From Fictibacillus terranigra (GTDB taxonomy: Bacteria; Bacillota; Bacilli; Bacillales; Fictibacillaceae), in contig NZ_JAUHLN010000001.1 in assembly GCF_030412265.1 (NCBI RefSeq), positions 1 through 64,000 on the forward strand: a stretch of 64,000 nucleotides of DNA, read 5' to 3'. The position numbers and the translations under genes are program-made. How positions within the stretch are numbered: position 1 is the first letter of the stretch; every line of letters begins with the position of its first letter. Shown in pieces: positions 43,263-50,960 of the stretch. The notes beneath the pieces were generated by a model. That model was not told the DNA's origin. It did no database searches and saw nothing but the letters and a program-made list of their open reading frames with translations.

Positions 43263-43625
43263 ATGATAACCAATATAGGAACAATCGCTGTTTATGTTGA
43301 AGACCAGCAAAAAGCAAAGGAGTTCTGGACAAAAAAGGCTGGATTTGAAGTAGTTGCTGAACACCCAATGGGGCCAAACGCGTTTTGGCTTGAGGTGGCC
43401 CCCAGTAATAGTCAAACTCGTCTAGTGCTCTATCCCAAAGCTATGATGAAGGGTTCAGAAAGTATGAAAGCGTCCATTGTATTTGAATGTGATAATGTAA
43501 TGGAAACGTATAACATGATGAAGATTAATGGAGTTGAATTTAAAGAAGAGCCCAATGAAATGCAATGGGGTACATATGCTCAGTTTCATGACGAGGATGA
43601 TAATGAATTTATATTAAAAGGATAA
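43263..43625 (+). CDS. VOC (glyoxalase/bleomycin resistance) family protein
   Basis: 120 residues. A single VOC module: MITNIGTIAVYVEDQQKAKEF at the N-terminus, FWLEVAPSN in the middle and FHDEDDNEFILKG at the end, where the Glu is a usual metal ligand. Substrate unknown. It is 18 bp after rlmH and may be read from the same promoter; it shares a terminator with lrgB. Confidence 0.85.
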   Translation: MITNIGTIAVYVEDQQKAKEFWTKKAGFEVVAEHPMGPNAFWLEVAPSNSQTRLVLYPKAMMKGSESMKASIVFECDNVMETYNMMKINGVEFKEEPNEMQWGTYAQFHDEDDNEFILKG

Positions 43626-43648
43626 TTAAAGAGAGACAAAAGGGTATG

Positions 43649-43680
43649 AAAAAGCTCAGCAGAACACTGCTGAGCTTTTT
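43649..43680. terminator. Shared bidirectional terminator
   Basis: AAAAAGCTCAGCAG / CTGCTGAGCTTTTT with AACA loop between convergent genes. Confidence 0.88.
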
Positions 43681-43684
43681 GTGG

Positions 43685-44377
43685 CTACACTTGAAAAATC
43701 CATACGACAACCGGCCCGAAAACGGAGCCAAGCAGTGCACAGAGCGTCATGGATACCGAACTCATGGATACCGTTAATTCTCCATATTCGAACGCTTTAG
43801 AGGTGCCCAGAGCGTGAGAGGCGCTGCCAAAGGCGATACCTTTACCCAGATGGCTGCGGATACGAACCCATTTCATGATCCGAGGTCCGAGGATGACTCC
43901 TGAAAACCCTGCAATCATAACAAACACAACGGTCATTGATGGTACACCGCCCAGTCCTGCGGCAATTTGAATGGCGACGGGAGTGGTAATGGACTTTGGA
44001 AGAATGGAAAGGATCAGGTCCCGTTTGATCCCAAACACCTCTGCGAACAAAAGGCCGCTGATCATGCCTGTAAACAAGCCGGCGAAAACACCCCCGATGA
44101 TGGGAAAGCTGTATTTCATAATGATGTGGCGCTGGTTATAGAGCGGATAGGCTAAAGCTACGACAGCAGGCCCCAGCAGTGCATTGATCCATTTTCCCCC
44201 GACCATATAGTCTGAATAGGAAATATGAAATGCCAAAAGCCCCAGTATGACGATTACCGTAGTTGTCAGAACGGGGATTAAGATGGGATAAGTAAAACGC
44301 TGATATACCTTCACCATGGCTAAATAAGCGGCAATCGTAAGTAAAATTATAAGGATTGCGATAAATGGCTGTTGCAC
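43685..44377 (-). CDS. lrgB: LrgB/CidB family membrane protein
   Basis: 230 residues, at least six membrane helices. The family motifs PVAIQIAAGLGG and GSASHALGTSKA are present. LrgAB/CidAB modulate murein hydrolase activity or export metabolites such as pyruvate in Bacillus. The GTG at 44377 is chosen because AAAGGAG lies 8 nt upstream; the frame is open 14 codons earlier. It overlaps lrgA by 31 nt. Confidence 0.9.
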   Translation of the reverse strand: MQQPFIAILIILLTIAAYLAMVKVYQRFTYPILIPVLTTTVIVILGLLAFHISYSDYMVGGKWINALLGPAVVALAYPLYNQRHIIMKYSFPIIGGVFAGLFTGMISGLLFAEVFGIKRDLILSILPKSITTPVAIQIAAGLGGVPSMTVVFVMIAGFSGVILGPRIMKWVRIRSHLGKGIAFGSASHALGTSKAFEYGELTVSMSSVSMTLCALLGSVFGPVVVWIFQV

Positions 44378-44751
44378 TTCTTTTTCTCCTTTCGTTTTGC
44401 CGCTTTTTGCTCCAGCCACTGGCTGGCGATCCCTGCAGCCACCATCGTTACGATGGTGCTCAGGACCACAATCAGCATTAAAAGTGCCCCATTGCCAGAG
44501 AAAAGAGAGGGATAATTGATCACTCCTGCCATGGCGGGTATAAATAACAGCGGGAGAAACGATAACAAAAAACCGGCTCCGTCTTCGATCAATTTGACAG
44601 GAACCATTTTAAAGCTTAAACCGGTCAGCAGCAGAATTAAACCGATGATACTGCCTGGAATCGGCAGATGAAAAAAATGATGAACCGCTTCTCCAAGCAT
44701 TGAAAAAGCGGATAAAATAACAATTTGCAAAATAATCCGGATGGCTTTCAC
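44347..44751 (-). CDS. lrgA: LrgA/CidA family holin-like protein
   Basis: 134 residues with four hydrophobic segments. LPIPGSIIGLILLLTGL and FIPAMAGVINY are LrgA/CidA hallmarks. A long basic tail rich in Lys follows. GTG start at 44751 with AAGGGTGAAG. It is the first gene of lrgAB, whose promoter lies in the divergent gap with the MarR regulator. Confidence 0.9.
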   Translation of the reverse strand: MKAIRIILQIVILSAFSMLGEAVHHFFHLPIPGSIIGLILLLTGLSFKMVPVKLIEDGAGFLLSFLPLLFIPAMAGVINYPSLFSGNGALLMLIVVLSTIVTMVAAGIASQWLEQKAAKRKEKKKCNSHLSQSL

Positions 44752-44793
44752 AACTTCACCCTTCCTTGCTCTTTACATTGCGCACATTTACTT

Positions 44794-44806
44794 GTACGAT
44801 ACAACT
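44794..44806. promoter_or_regulatory. Operator palindrome 1 (lrgA / MarR divergent gap)
   Basis: TTGTACGATACAA: perfect TTGTA / TACAA arms around CGA. Its centre is 21 bp from a second copy, exactly two helical turns. Confidence 0.75.
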
Positions 44807-44814
44807 ATATATTT

Positions 44815-44827
44815 GTATTATACAAGC
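44815..44827. promoter_or_regulatory. Operator palindrome 2 (lrgA / MarR divergent gap)
   Basis: TTGTATTATACAA: same TTGTA / TACAA arms around TTA. The two copies also form a larger inverted repeat. This architecture is usual for MarR-family operators. Confidence 0.75.
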
Positions 44828-44883
44828 ATATTAAGGGATGTCAACCGATTGGAACTGATCCTTTGAGCGAGGAGTGATGGGTG

Positions 44884-45315
44884 ATGAAAAAGCAGGATGC
44901 CGTTGAACGGATTGAATATGAACTTACCACTTTTATCAGGCGAGCAGCTTATAAAGACAGCTCAGAAAATAAGATAGGGAACTTGGAAAGGGCTACTTAT
45001 TTATTATTAAGAGAACTGGATGAGTTTGGGCCAGCTCGTGTAAAAGCGTTGGCGGAGTCGTTTAAGCTAGACATTTCTACTCTCTCGAGGCAAGCGGCTG
45101 CTTTAGAAGAGAAAGGACTTATCGTCCGTTCCTCTGATCCCGCTGATGGCCGAGTAAGCCTTTTTTCCATTACAGAACTAGGGAAACAGAAATTAAAAAA
45201 GGATAAGAGGATGAGGCTTGAACGATATCAAAGCATGCTTAAAGAATGGACAGGCGAAGAAAAGGAGCTGTTTGGCACGCTTCTAAACCGTCTGAACGAG
45301 GCGTTTATCGATTAA
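44884..45315 (+). CDS. MarR-family transcriptional regulator
   Basis: 143 residues with a central winged helix (RVKALAESFKLDISTLSRQAAALEEKGL), wing SSDPADGRVSL and long dimerisation helices. It is divergent from lrgAB with two palindromes in between, so I infer it represses itself and lrgAB. The ligand is unknown. ATG at 44884 with GAGGAG; a GTG one codon earlier is also possible. Confidence 0.9.
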   Translation: MKKQDAVERIEYELTTFIRRAAYKDSSENKIGNLERATYLLLRELDEFGPARVKALAESFKLDISTLSRQAAALEEKGLIVRSSDPADGRVSLFSITELGKQKLKKDKRMRLERYQSMLKEWTGEEKELFGTLLNRLNEAFID

Positions 45316-45582
45316 CGAGAGAGCGGAACAAGAAAAGCGAGAGGCTTATAACATGGCCTCTCGCTTTCCATTGTTTGAAAGCCCTCCTAGCACGGTTCCT
45401 AATGTTAGGATACATAAAATTGGAAACACACGAATAACTCTCATTCCATTTTAAGATTAAGAAGGATAGTGGATGGTCAAAATGTTCCAAAGGACTTTTT
45501 ATGGTAAGATAACAGTTGATTATGAAAAAGTATACTGTCATGAGAGGCAGTTCAATATATGTGTTGAAAAGAGGGTAACAAA

Positions 45583-46650
45583 ATGGTTAAGGAATCCATT
45601 TATGGATTAACATTTGAACAGCTGGCTGCCTGGCTGTTGGAACGCGGCCATAGACCGTATCATGCCTCCCTTGTTTGGGAGTATCTATATAGAAAGCGCG
45701 TCACGTCTTTTTCCGAAATGACTGATGTTAAAAAAGAAATCATCAGTTTGCTGTCAGATCGCTTCGAGTTCCAGACGATGCAGCAGCACGTTAAACAAGA
45801 ATCAGAAGACGGCACTATCAAGTTCTTATTCAAGCTTCGGGATGGCAACCTGATCGAAACCGTCTTAATGAAGCATAAATACGGCTTGTCGGTTTGTGTA
45901 ACGACCCAAGTCGGATGCAATATCGGCTGCAGTTTCTGCGCGAGCGGTTTATTGGCAAAAAGCCGTGACTTGTCGAGCGGCGAGATTGTTGAGCAGATCA
46001 TGAACGTCCAGCTTCATCTGGATCAACGCCACCAGGATGAGAGAGTCAGCCACATCGTGGTCATGGGTATTGGTGAACCGTTCGATAACTTCGAGAACAT
46101 GATCGATTTCATTAAAGTGGTTACCGATCAAAAAGGCCTTGCGATCGGATCAAGGCGCATCACGGTTTCTACGAGCGGTTTGGCCAGCAAGATCCGTGAG
46201 TTTGCGGATACGGGCTTAAACGTCAACCTGGCGCTTTCACTTCATGCACCGAACAATGAACTTCGTACAAGAATCATGAAGATTAACAAGGCGGTTCCGC
46301 TTGAACCGTTGATGGAAGCGGTCGATTATTATGTGGAGACCACAAACCGCAGAATTACGATCGAATACATTCTGTTAAGGGATGTGAACGATCACACGGA
46401 AGAAGCAGAACAACTGGCCGATCTATTCCAGGATAAAAAGCAGAGGGTCTATGTCAACTTGATTCCGTATAATCCGGTGGACGAACATGCCCAGTACCAA
46501 AGAAGTGAGCAGGATTCCGTCCTGGCGTTTTATGACACGCTAAAAAAACGCGGCATCAACTGCAAAATTCGCCAGGAGCACGGTACAGACATTGACGCGG
46601 CATGCGGACAGCTTAGAAGCAAGCAGATTAAAAAAGAAAAAGCGCAATAA
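45583..46650 (+). CDS. RlmN-like radical-SAM RNA methyltransferase
   Basis: 355 residues. The radical-SAM cluster motif [12 protein letters not shown], a GIGEPFDNF motif and C-terminal [12 protein letters not shown] with the resolving Cys place it in the RlmN/Cfr family. GEP-type spacing (GIGEPFDN) is RlmN-like, not Cfr-like (GMGEALAN). RlmN methylates C2 of A2503 in 23S rRNA and A37 in some tRNAs. Bacillus subtilis has its rlmN elsewhere (yloN), so this may be a paralogue; symbol left blank. Start ATG at 45583 (AAAGAGGGTAAC). Confidence 0.88.
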   Translation: MVKESIYGLTFEQLAAWLLERGHRPYHASLVWEYLYRKRVTSFSEMTDVKKEIISLLSDRFEFQTMQQHVKQESEDGTIKFLFKLRDGNLIETVLMKHKYGLSVCVTTQVGCNIGCSFCASGLLAKSRDLSSGEIVEQIMNVQLHLDQRHQDERVSHIVVMGIGEPFDNFENMIDFIKVVTDQKGLAIGSRRITVSTSGLASKIREFADTGLNVNLALSLHAPNNELRTRIMKINKAVPLEPLMEAVDYYVETTNRRITIEYILLRDVNDHTEEAEQLADLFQDKKQRVYVNLIPYNPVDEHAQYQRSEQDSVLAFYDTLKKRGINCKIRQEHGTDIDAACGQLRSKQIKKEKAQ

Positions 46651-46654
46651 CGAT

Positions 46655-46688
46655 AAAGGAGATCAGAAGCGTTCTGATCTCCTTTTTT
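46655..46688 (+). terminator. Terminator after the rlmN-like gene
   Basis: Stem AAAGGAGATCAGAA / TTCTGATCTCC with a short GCG loop and T-run. Confidence 0.85.
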
Positions 46689-46768
46689 ATTGGAACACAA
46701 TACTAGTTATTCATCATTTCATTTTGGGTATAATCTAAGCAAAGGTTAAAACATTAAAGGAGATAACC

Positions 46769-47248
46769 ATGATTCCTAAAACGATAGAAGAACTGGAAGC
46801 GATCCGTACGGAATGCAGGGCGTTGGTGAATAAGCGTGCTTCTGCTTCGGCAGCGGCCGCTGTCATTCCCATTCCCGGAATGGACGTGGGTGCGGACATC
46901 ACTATCATGATGGAGCTGCTGCCGACGATCAATGAAAAGTTCGGATTGGCACCCGGGCAGATTGAGAAGTTGGATGCGACGTTAAAAGGAAAAATCATCG
47001 TTCTTCTTACTTCAGCGGGCAGTCAGTTTGCGGGGAAAGTCGTAACGAAACGGATGATTTCTCTTTTATTAAAAAAAGCCGGTAAACGCATCGCCGTTAA
47101 ACAAGTCACGAAGTTTGTGCCGTTAGTGGGACAGGCTGTAGCGGCGGGAATCAGCTTCGCGGCGATGAAATACCTCGGCAACTCTCATATCGAGGAATGC
47201 TATCAAGTCTGTAAAAAGATGATAGAAGAGCAGGATCCCCAACAATAA
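46769..47248 (+). CDS. DUF697-like protein
   Basis: 159 residues. AAAAVIPIPGMDVGADITIMMELLPTINEKFGL is reminiscent of the DUF697 domain found in YcjF-type membrane proteins; only this core is convincing. A second hydrophobic stretch (FVPLVGQAVAAGISFAAMKYL) follows. ATG with AAAGGAGAT upstream. Monocistronic, ends at a strong terminator. Function unknown. Confidence 0.72.
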   Translation: MIPKTIEELEAIRTECRALVNKRASASAAAAVIPIPGMDVGADITIMMELLPTINEKFGLAPGQIEKLDATLKGKIIVLLTSAGSQFAGKVVTKRMISLLLKKAGKRIAVKQVTKFVPLVGQAVAAGISFAAMKYLGNSHIEECYQVCKKMIEEQDPQQ

Positions 47249-47255
47249 ACCTAAA

Positions 47256-47292
47256 GCCCCATCCCGCTTGCGGGGTGGGGCGTTCTTTTTTT
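47256..47292 (+). terminator. Terminator after the DUF697-like gene
   Basis: GC-rich stem GCCCCATCCCGC / GCGGGGTGGGGC with short TTG loop, then CGTTCTTTTTTT. Confidence 0.85.
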
Positions 47293-47344
47293 CAGATGCC
47301 AGACCCCGTGTTAGCAGGGTCCCGATGCCCTTTTGGCATGGTAT

Positions 47345-49006
47345 TTACGCCTGTTGCGTATTAGCGATAGAAATCGGAGTTTTATAGCCGAGTGAATGAA
47401 AATCTTCAATTTTAGCGTTCGACTGATCAACGACGAGTCCCTTGTTCCCCTTTTCGCACACCGCTTGAACATCACTGATTTTAATGGACTGTATATGAGG
47501 ACCGATATGAACCGCAGTTGGTGCAGAGTTTCGTATCTTTACCTTCCGGATTTCGACCGAGTCTGCTCCGTGAGGGCCGCCAAATACTTTAATATCCGCA
47601 CCGGCTGTTTTAAAATTCCTGATGTTCAGATCATGCAAAATAATGTTCCTCGATCGGTACTGGACGGCGATGATTGGCTCCCCCCGGTAATCATACTCAG
47701 GGTCGCCAATGACGGTAAAATGGTTGATGGCCACGTTTTTATAAGCAGAGATCACCATTGCCCGGGGTGTTGAGTCCTTGTATAAAGGAGTCCGGATAGG
47801 TGAAACCGCCACGATATGGCTCGCTTTAATATTAAAAGCTGTCTTCGATTCGGGGTCCGTTTCAATGTGATGGCCGATATGGCGAAAATTGTAGGCACGG
47901 TTGTCATTAATCGAGATATGCCCGACGATCTGAGTGTTGCTGGCGGCTGCAGAGTTATGGTGCGCTTTAATTTCAACACCGCCGAAGCACCGGGTAGTCG
48001 AATTGTTAAGAAGCATCACATTTCGGGAGCCATCGTCCACTTCGATGCCGTTGGAATTCGAGAATCCTTCCTTATGGGATCGTCCGCTTGGATCACACAG
48101 ATGGCAGTTTGAAATGAGAATATTAACGCTGTGATGAGTCGTGATTCCGTCATCACCAAACCCATAGCCGTTCAGCTGGTCGAGCCAGATGTAGCGGCTG
48201 CTCCTGCGGGCGCGGGTCGCATCCCCGAAATAAGTATATATGGCAGATGAAACATCAAAACAATGCAGACCGGGATTGATGCCTTCTACCTCTTTTACCC
48301 AGCCGAATGTAACATGAGCATACGTCAGACAGCTGGACTGGTTATTTCCTGATGCTGTCTTTTTGTAAGGATCCAAACGTTCGACATTCCAATCCAGGCT
48401 CATCCCCTGTACATAAATATGATGGTTGCCCCTCCAGTGGCTGGCGTTCGTTACGAGCTGCCGGCCTCTAGGTGCCTTATCATGCAGCTTGATAGTTGTT
48501 AGTCCTTTACCGGCACCGATCAACATCGTCCATGACGGCAGCCGAATCCCACGTGTGATATACACGCCTGCAGGAATAAGCACCTTTGCTCTGCCGTGCC
48601 CGATGGCCTTTCTGAAAGCTTCTGTATCATCAGTAATGCCGTCTCCAGCTGCTCCGAAATCCCGAACATTTACCTCTTGTTCGATCTCCTGCTCAAGGTG
48701 GATCAGTGCCTGATCGAGCTTCTTTTTCCAATCGGGATAAATGCCTCCCTCCTCATCTGTTTCTATTTGAGGCAGCGGGTCTTGATTTTTATGGGATGAA
48801 GTGGACAGCAGAAATTTAGGCAGGCCATGGAGCACGTTTTTTAATGAAAAAGAAGAAGTATGGGCCGGCTCAGGCAAAGGGTTCAGTTCCTGGAAAAGGG
48901 TATCTGTCTCGGCGAGCAGGTTTTGTAAACCATCCTTATACTCTGAAAATGAACCAATGAGCTCTTTGTTGGTTAGCGGATTATGATCCTTATTTAAACT
49001 AAGCAT
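47345..49006 (-). CDS. Right-handed beta-helix / pectate-lyase-like protein
   Basis: 553 residues. An N-terminal helical or coiled-coil region (to about residue 115) is followed by NVRDFGAAGDGITDDTEAFR, the start of a pectate_lyase_3-type beta helix, and then irregular parallel-strand repeats to the end. Such folds occur in polysaccharide lyases, spore-coat and phage tail-spike proteins. No signal peptide is visible, so secretion through Sec is not supported. ATG at 49006 (GGGGTG 9 nt upstream). Function not assignable. Confidence 0.78.
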   Translation of the reverse strand: MLSLNKDHNPLTNKELIGSFSEYKDGLQNLLAETDTLFQELNPLPEPAHTSSFSLKNVLHGLPKFLLSTSSHKNQDPLPQIETDEEGGIYPDWKKKLDQALIHLEQEIEQEVNVRDFGAAGDGITDDTEAFRKAIGHGRAKVLIPAGVYITRGIRLPSWTMLIGAGKGLTTIKLHDKAPRGRQLVTNASHWRGNHHIYVQGMSLDWNVERLDPYKKTASGNNQSSCLTYAHVTFGWVKEVEGINPGLHCFDVSSAIYTYFGDATRARRSSRYIWLDQLNGYGFGDDGITTHHSVNILISNCHLCDPSGRSHKEGFSNSNGIEVDDGSRNVMLLNNSTTRCFGGVEIKAHHNSAAASNTQIVGHISINDNRAYNFRHIGHHIETDPESKTAFNIKASHIVAVSPIRTPLYKDSTPRAMVISAYKNVAINHFTVIGDPEYDYRGEPIIAVQYRSRNIILHDLNIRNFKTAGADIKVFGGPHGADSVEIRKVKIRNSAPTAVHIGPHIQSIKISDVQAVCEKGNKGLVVDQSNAKIEDFHSLGYKTPISIANTQQA

Positions 49007-49110
49007 GCTGACAATCACCCCAAGCAAAGGTAAATAGTTTTTATTTCAACATTATGTACTATTCCCGTTCATATTCCCAGCTTAATCGTGTTTCTCTCTG
49101 ACAAAGAAAA

Positions 49111-49129
49111 TACCCCTGTAAAAGGGGCA
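49111..49129 (-). terminator. Terminator after sspH
   Basis: Stem GCCCCTTTTAC-AGGGGT type on the minus strand (CCCCT / AGGGG), followed by ATTTTC, immediately after the sspH stop. Confidence 0.55.
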
Positions 49130-49130
49130 T

Positions 49131-49310
49131 TTATTGTTCCACTAAACTGTTGAGAGAAACCTGCTGCTCATTTTCTGGCTGTCCGAGCGGATAGATCCTG
49201 GCCGTTTCTCCCTGCTCGTCGACATGCTGGATATAAATCGGAACGCCATCATATGTAACGTTGGCCATCACCGGGGATGATGCGATTTCCTGAGCACGTT
49301 GTTTGTTCAT
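49131..49310 (-). CDS. sspH: Small acid-soluble spore protein H
   Basis: 59 residues, below usual ORF cut-offs. The frame reads MNKQRAQEIASSPVMANVTY and continues with DGVPIYIQHVDEQGETARIY, a clear match to the SspH family of minor forespore proteins. ATG with AAAAGGAGG. A sigma-G type promoter (AGTATA 49359-49364, 18-bp spacer, CATATTA 49334-49340) lies upstream on the minus strand, fitting forespore expression. Confidence 0.92.
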   Translation of the reverse strand: MNKQRAQEIASSPVMANVTYDGVPIYIQHVDEQGETARIYPLGQPENEQQVSLNSLVEQ

Positions 49311-49333
49311 CGTAAAAACCTCCTTTTCGCCCT

Positions 49334-49364
49334 TAATATGAACGGGAACGCCGGGTTTTATACT
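49334..49364 (-). promoter_or_regulatory. Sigma-G-type promoter of sspH
   Basis: Minus strand -35 AGTATA and -10 CATATTA with an 18-bp spacer; the -10 matches the CATACTA consensus at 6 of 7 positions. Confidence 0.6.
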
Positions 49365-49417
49365 TTTAGCTTGCGAGTCTTGATAAAATTAAATGAATGT
49401 GTCAGATTTGGTCGAAT

Positions 49418-50705
49418 TCAGTGGAGTTTATCCAGTTCGATAATAAAATCGCGATTTTCGATAATATAAATGACCCGGCATGAATCTTTCACAAAGAATG
49501 CAAAAAGGAAGCTGCATTTAAACATTTTTAGCGTTAATACGAAAAAAAGCACCAGAGTTTTCCTCCGGTGCTTCCTTATTACGACGCCAAAAAGACGGGC
49601 AAATTTCATGATCGGGTAGGAGATGAATCCAAGGGCGATCCCGTTCGCGATACTTGAAGTGAGCGGCATGCTGACAATGACAAGAAACGCAGGGAAGGCT
49701 TCATCGAAGTCATTCTAGTCGATTTCCGATATACTTTTAATCATGAAGCTGCCGACGATGATCAAGCTTGGTGCTGTAATCGCTGGTACAGAGGATACGG
49801 CGCTCACGAGCGGGCTGAAGAATGCCGTAATCAAGAACAAGACGACAACGGTGACCCCTGTTAATCCGGTCTTCCCTCCAGAACCAACTACAGCGGATGA
49901 TTCAACGGAAGCTGCGGTCGGGCTTGTTCCAAACATGGCTCCAATCGTTGTTCCGATGGAATCCGCAAAAAGGCGCTGCCTGCACGATCCAGCTTTCCAT
50001 TCTTCAAAAGTCCTGCCTGGCGTACGATGCCAAGAAGAGCACCGGTTGTGTCAAAAAGCATAACAAGCAGGAAGGAGAACACAACGCTGTACAGTCCGAA
50101 ATGTATGACATCGGCGACCGATTGAACAGGGTTGCCGACAAGTACTCCTTCAGGAAGCTGAGGAACCGAAACGAAGCCTTTATCGAACTTTAATTTTCCT
50201 GTGAAGAAGGCGATGAATCCAGTGACGATCATGCCGATAAAAAGGGCGCCCTGAACATTGAGGGTCATCAATGTAATCGTGATGACGATCCCGATCAACG
50301 TAAGAGCCACTTTCGGGGAGCTAAAGTTACCAAGTGTCACCAGGTTCGTCGGGTGATCGGTGACAATGCCGGAGAGGCGCAGTCCGATAAATGTAATAAA
50401 AAGACCGATTCCGGCCGCTATCGCATGCTTTAAATTTGAAGGTATCGCGTTGATCAATTTTGTCCGAAACGACGTAAGGGATAAAATAAGGAAGATGATT
50501 CCCGTGAGAAATACGGCTGAAAAACCAACGGCATAAGGGATGTTGTGGCTGCTGATCACCGAGTAGGCAAAATAAGCATTCAATCCCATGGAAGGTCCGA
50601 TGATGATCGGATAGTTTGCGAAAAAAGCCATACATAATGTACCGATGACGGTCGCGATGATCGTAGTTACTTTACCATAAAACGGCCTCGGGCGGCTGCA
50701 GGAAG
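49418..50705 (-). pseudogene. Decayed adenine/guanine/hypoxanthine permease (AzgA/NCS2 type)
   Basis: Family patterns run through broken frames: NYPIIIGPSMGLNAYFAY, GIVTDHPTNLVTLG and GTSPTAASVESSAVVGSGG. Three lesions are visible. A 1-nt loss in a run of A (49967-49971 on the plus strand) shifts the frame after GSAF. An in-frame TAG at 49715-49717 replaces the Trp expected in EIDWNDF. The N-terminal ~70 residues are missing or scrambled beyond about 50640. The C-terminal frame then runs on past the expected end. Nearby sequence on the plus side belongs to the ParM-like gene, so the 5' loss may mark a rearrangement. Confidence 0.85.
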
Positions 50706-50960
50706 TTTTTCAAAAGGTTCAGTCTGGAGGAATTTCTTAAAAAAATAGGAGGTGTTATTCTAGAATTGTCAAATATTATTAAGCATAGGAGTGTCGGAAT
50801 CTACCAAAATCGTTCGAAGTTCTATATAGTAGAACTTCAGCCATGTATATTCCAGTGCCACTATTTTTCAGGAAATATCGATACATAAAGCAGTATATGG
50901 CTGAGTAATACCTTGTGCCACCAGGTAGTTTTAGATAAAATAATAGGAGGAATAGATACT
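50706..50960 (+). promoter_or_regulatory. Upstream region of the ParM-like gene with inverted repeats
   Basis: A 9-bp inverted repeat GAAGTTCTA / TAGAACTTC with a TATAG loop lies at 50816-50838. A second, wider one, CAGCCAT (50838-50844) and ATGGCTG (50897-50903), begins where the first ends. GTGCCAC occurs twice nearby. In ParMR systems the centromere and operator sit upstream of the first gene; these repeats are candidates, but no regular iteron array is visible. Confidence 0.5.

Noticed and set aside
45583-46650. Cfr-type multidrug resistance methyltransferase
   Set aside because: The diagnostic motif reads GIGEPFDN as in RlmN, not GMGEALAN as in Cfr, and context is not mobile.
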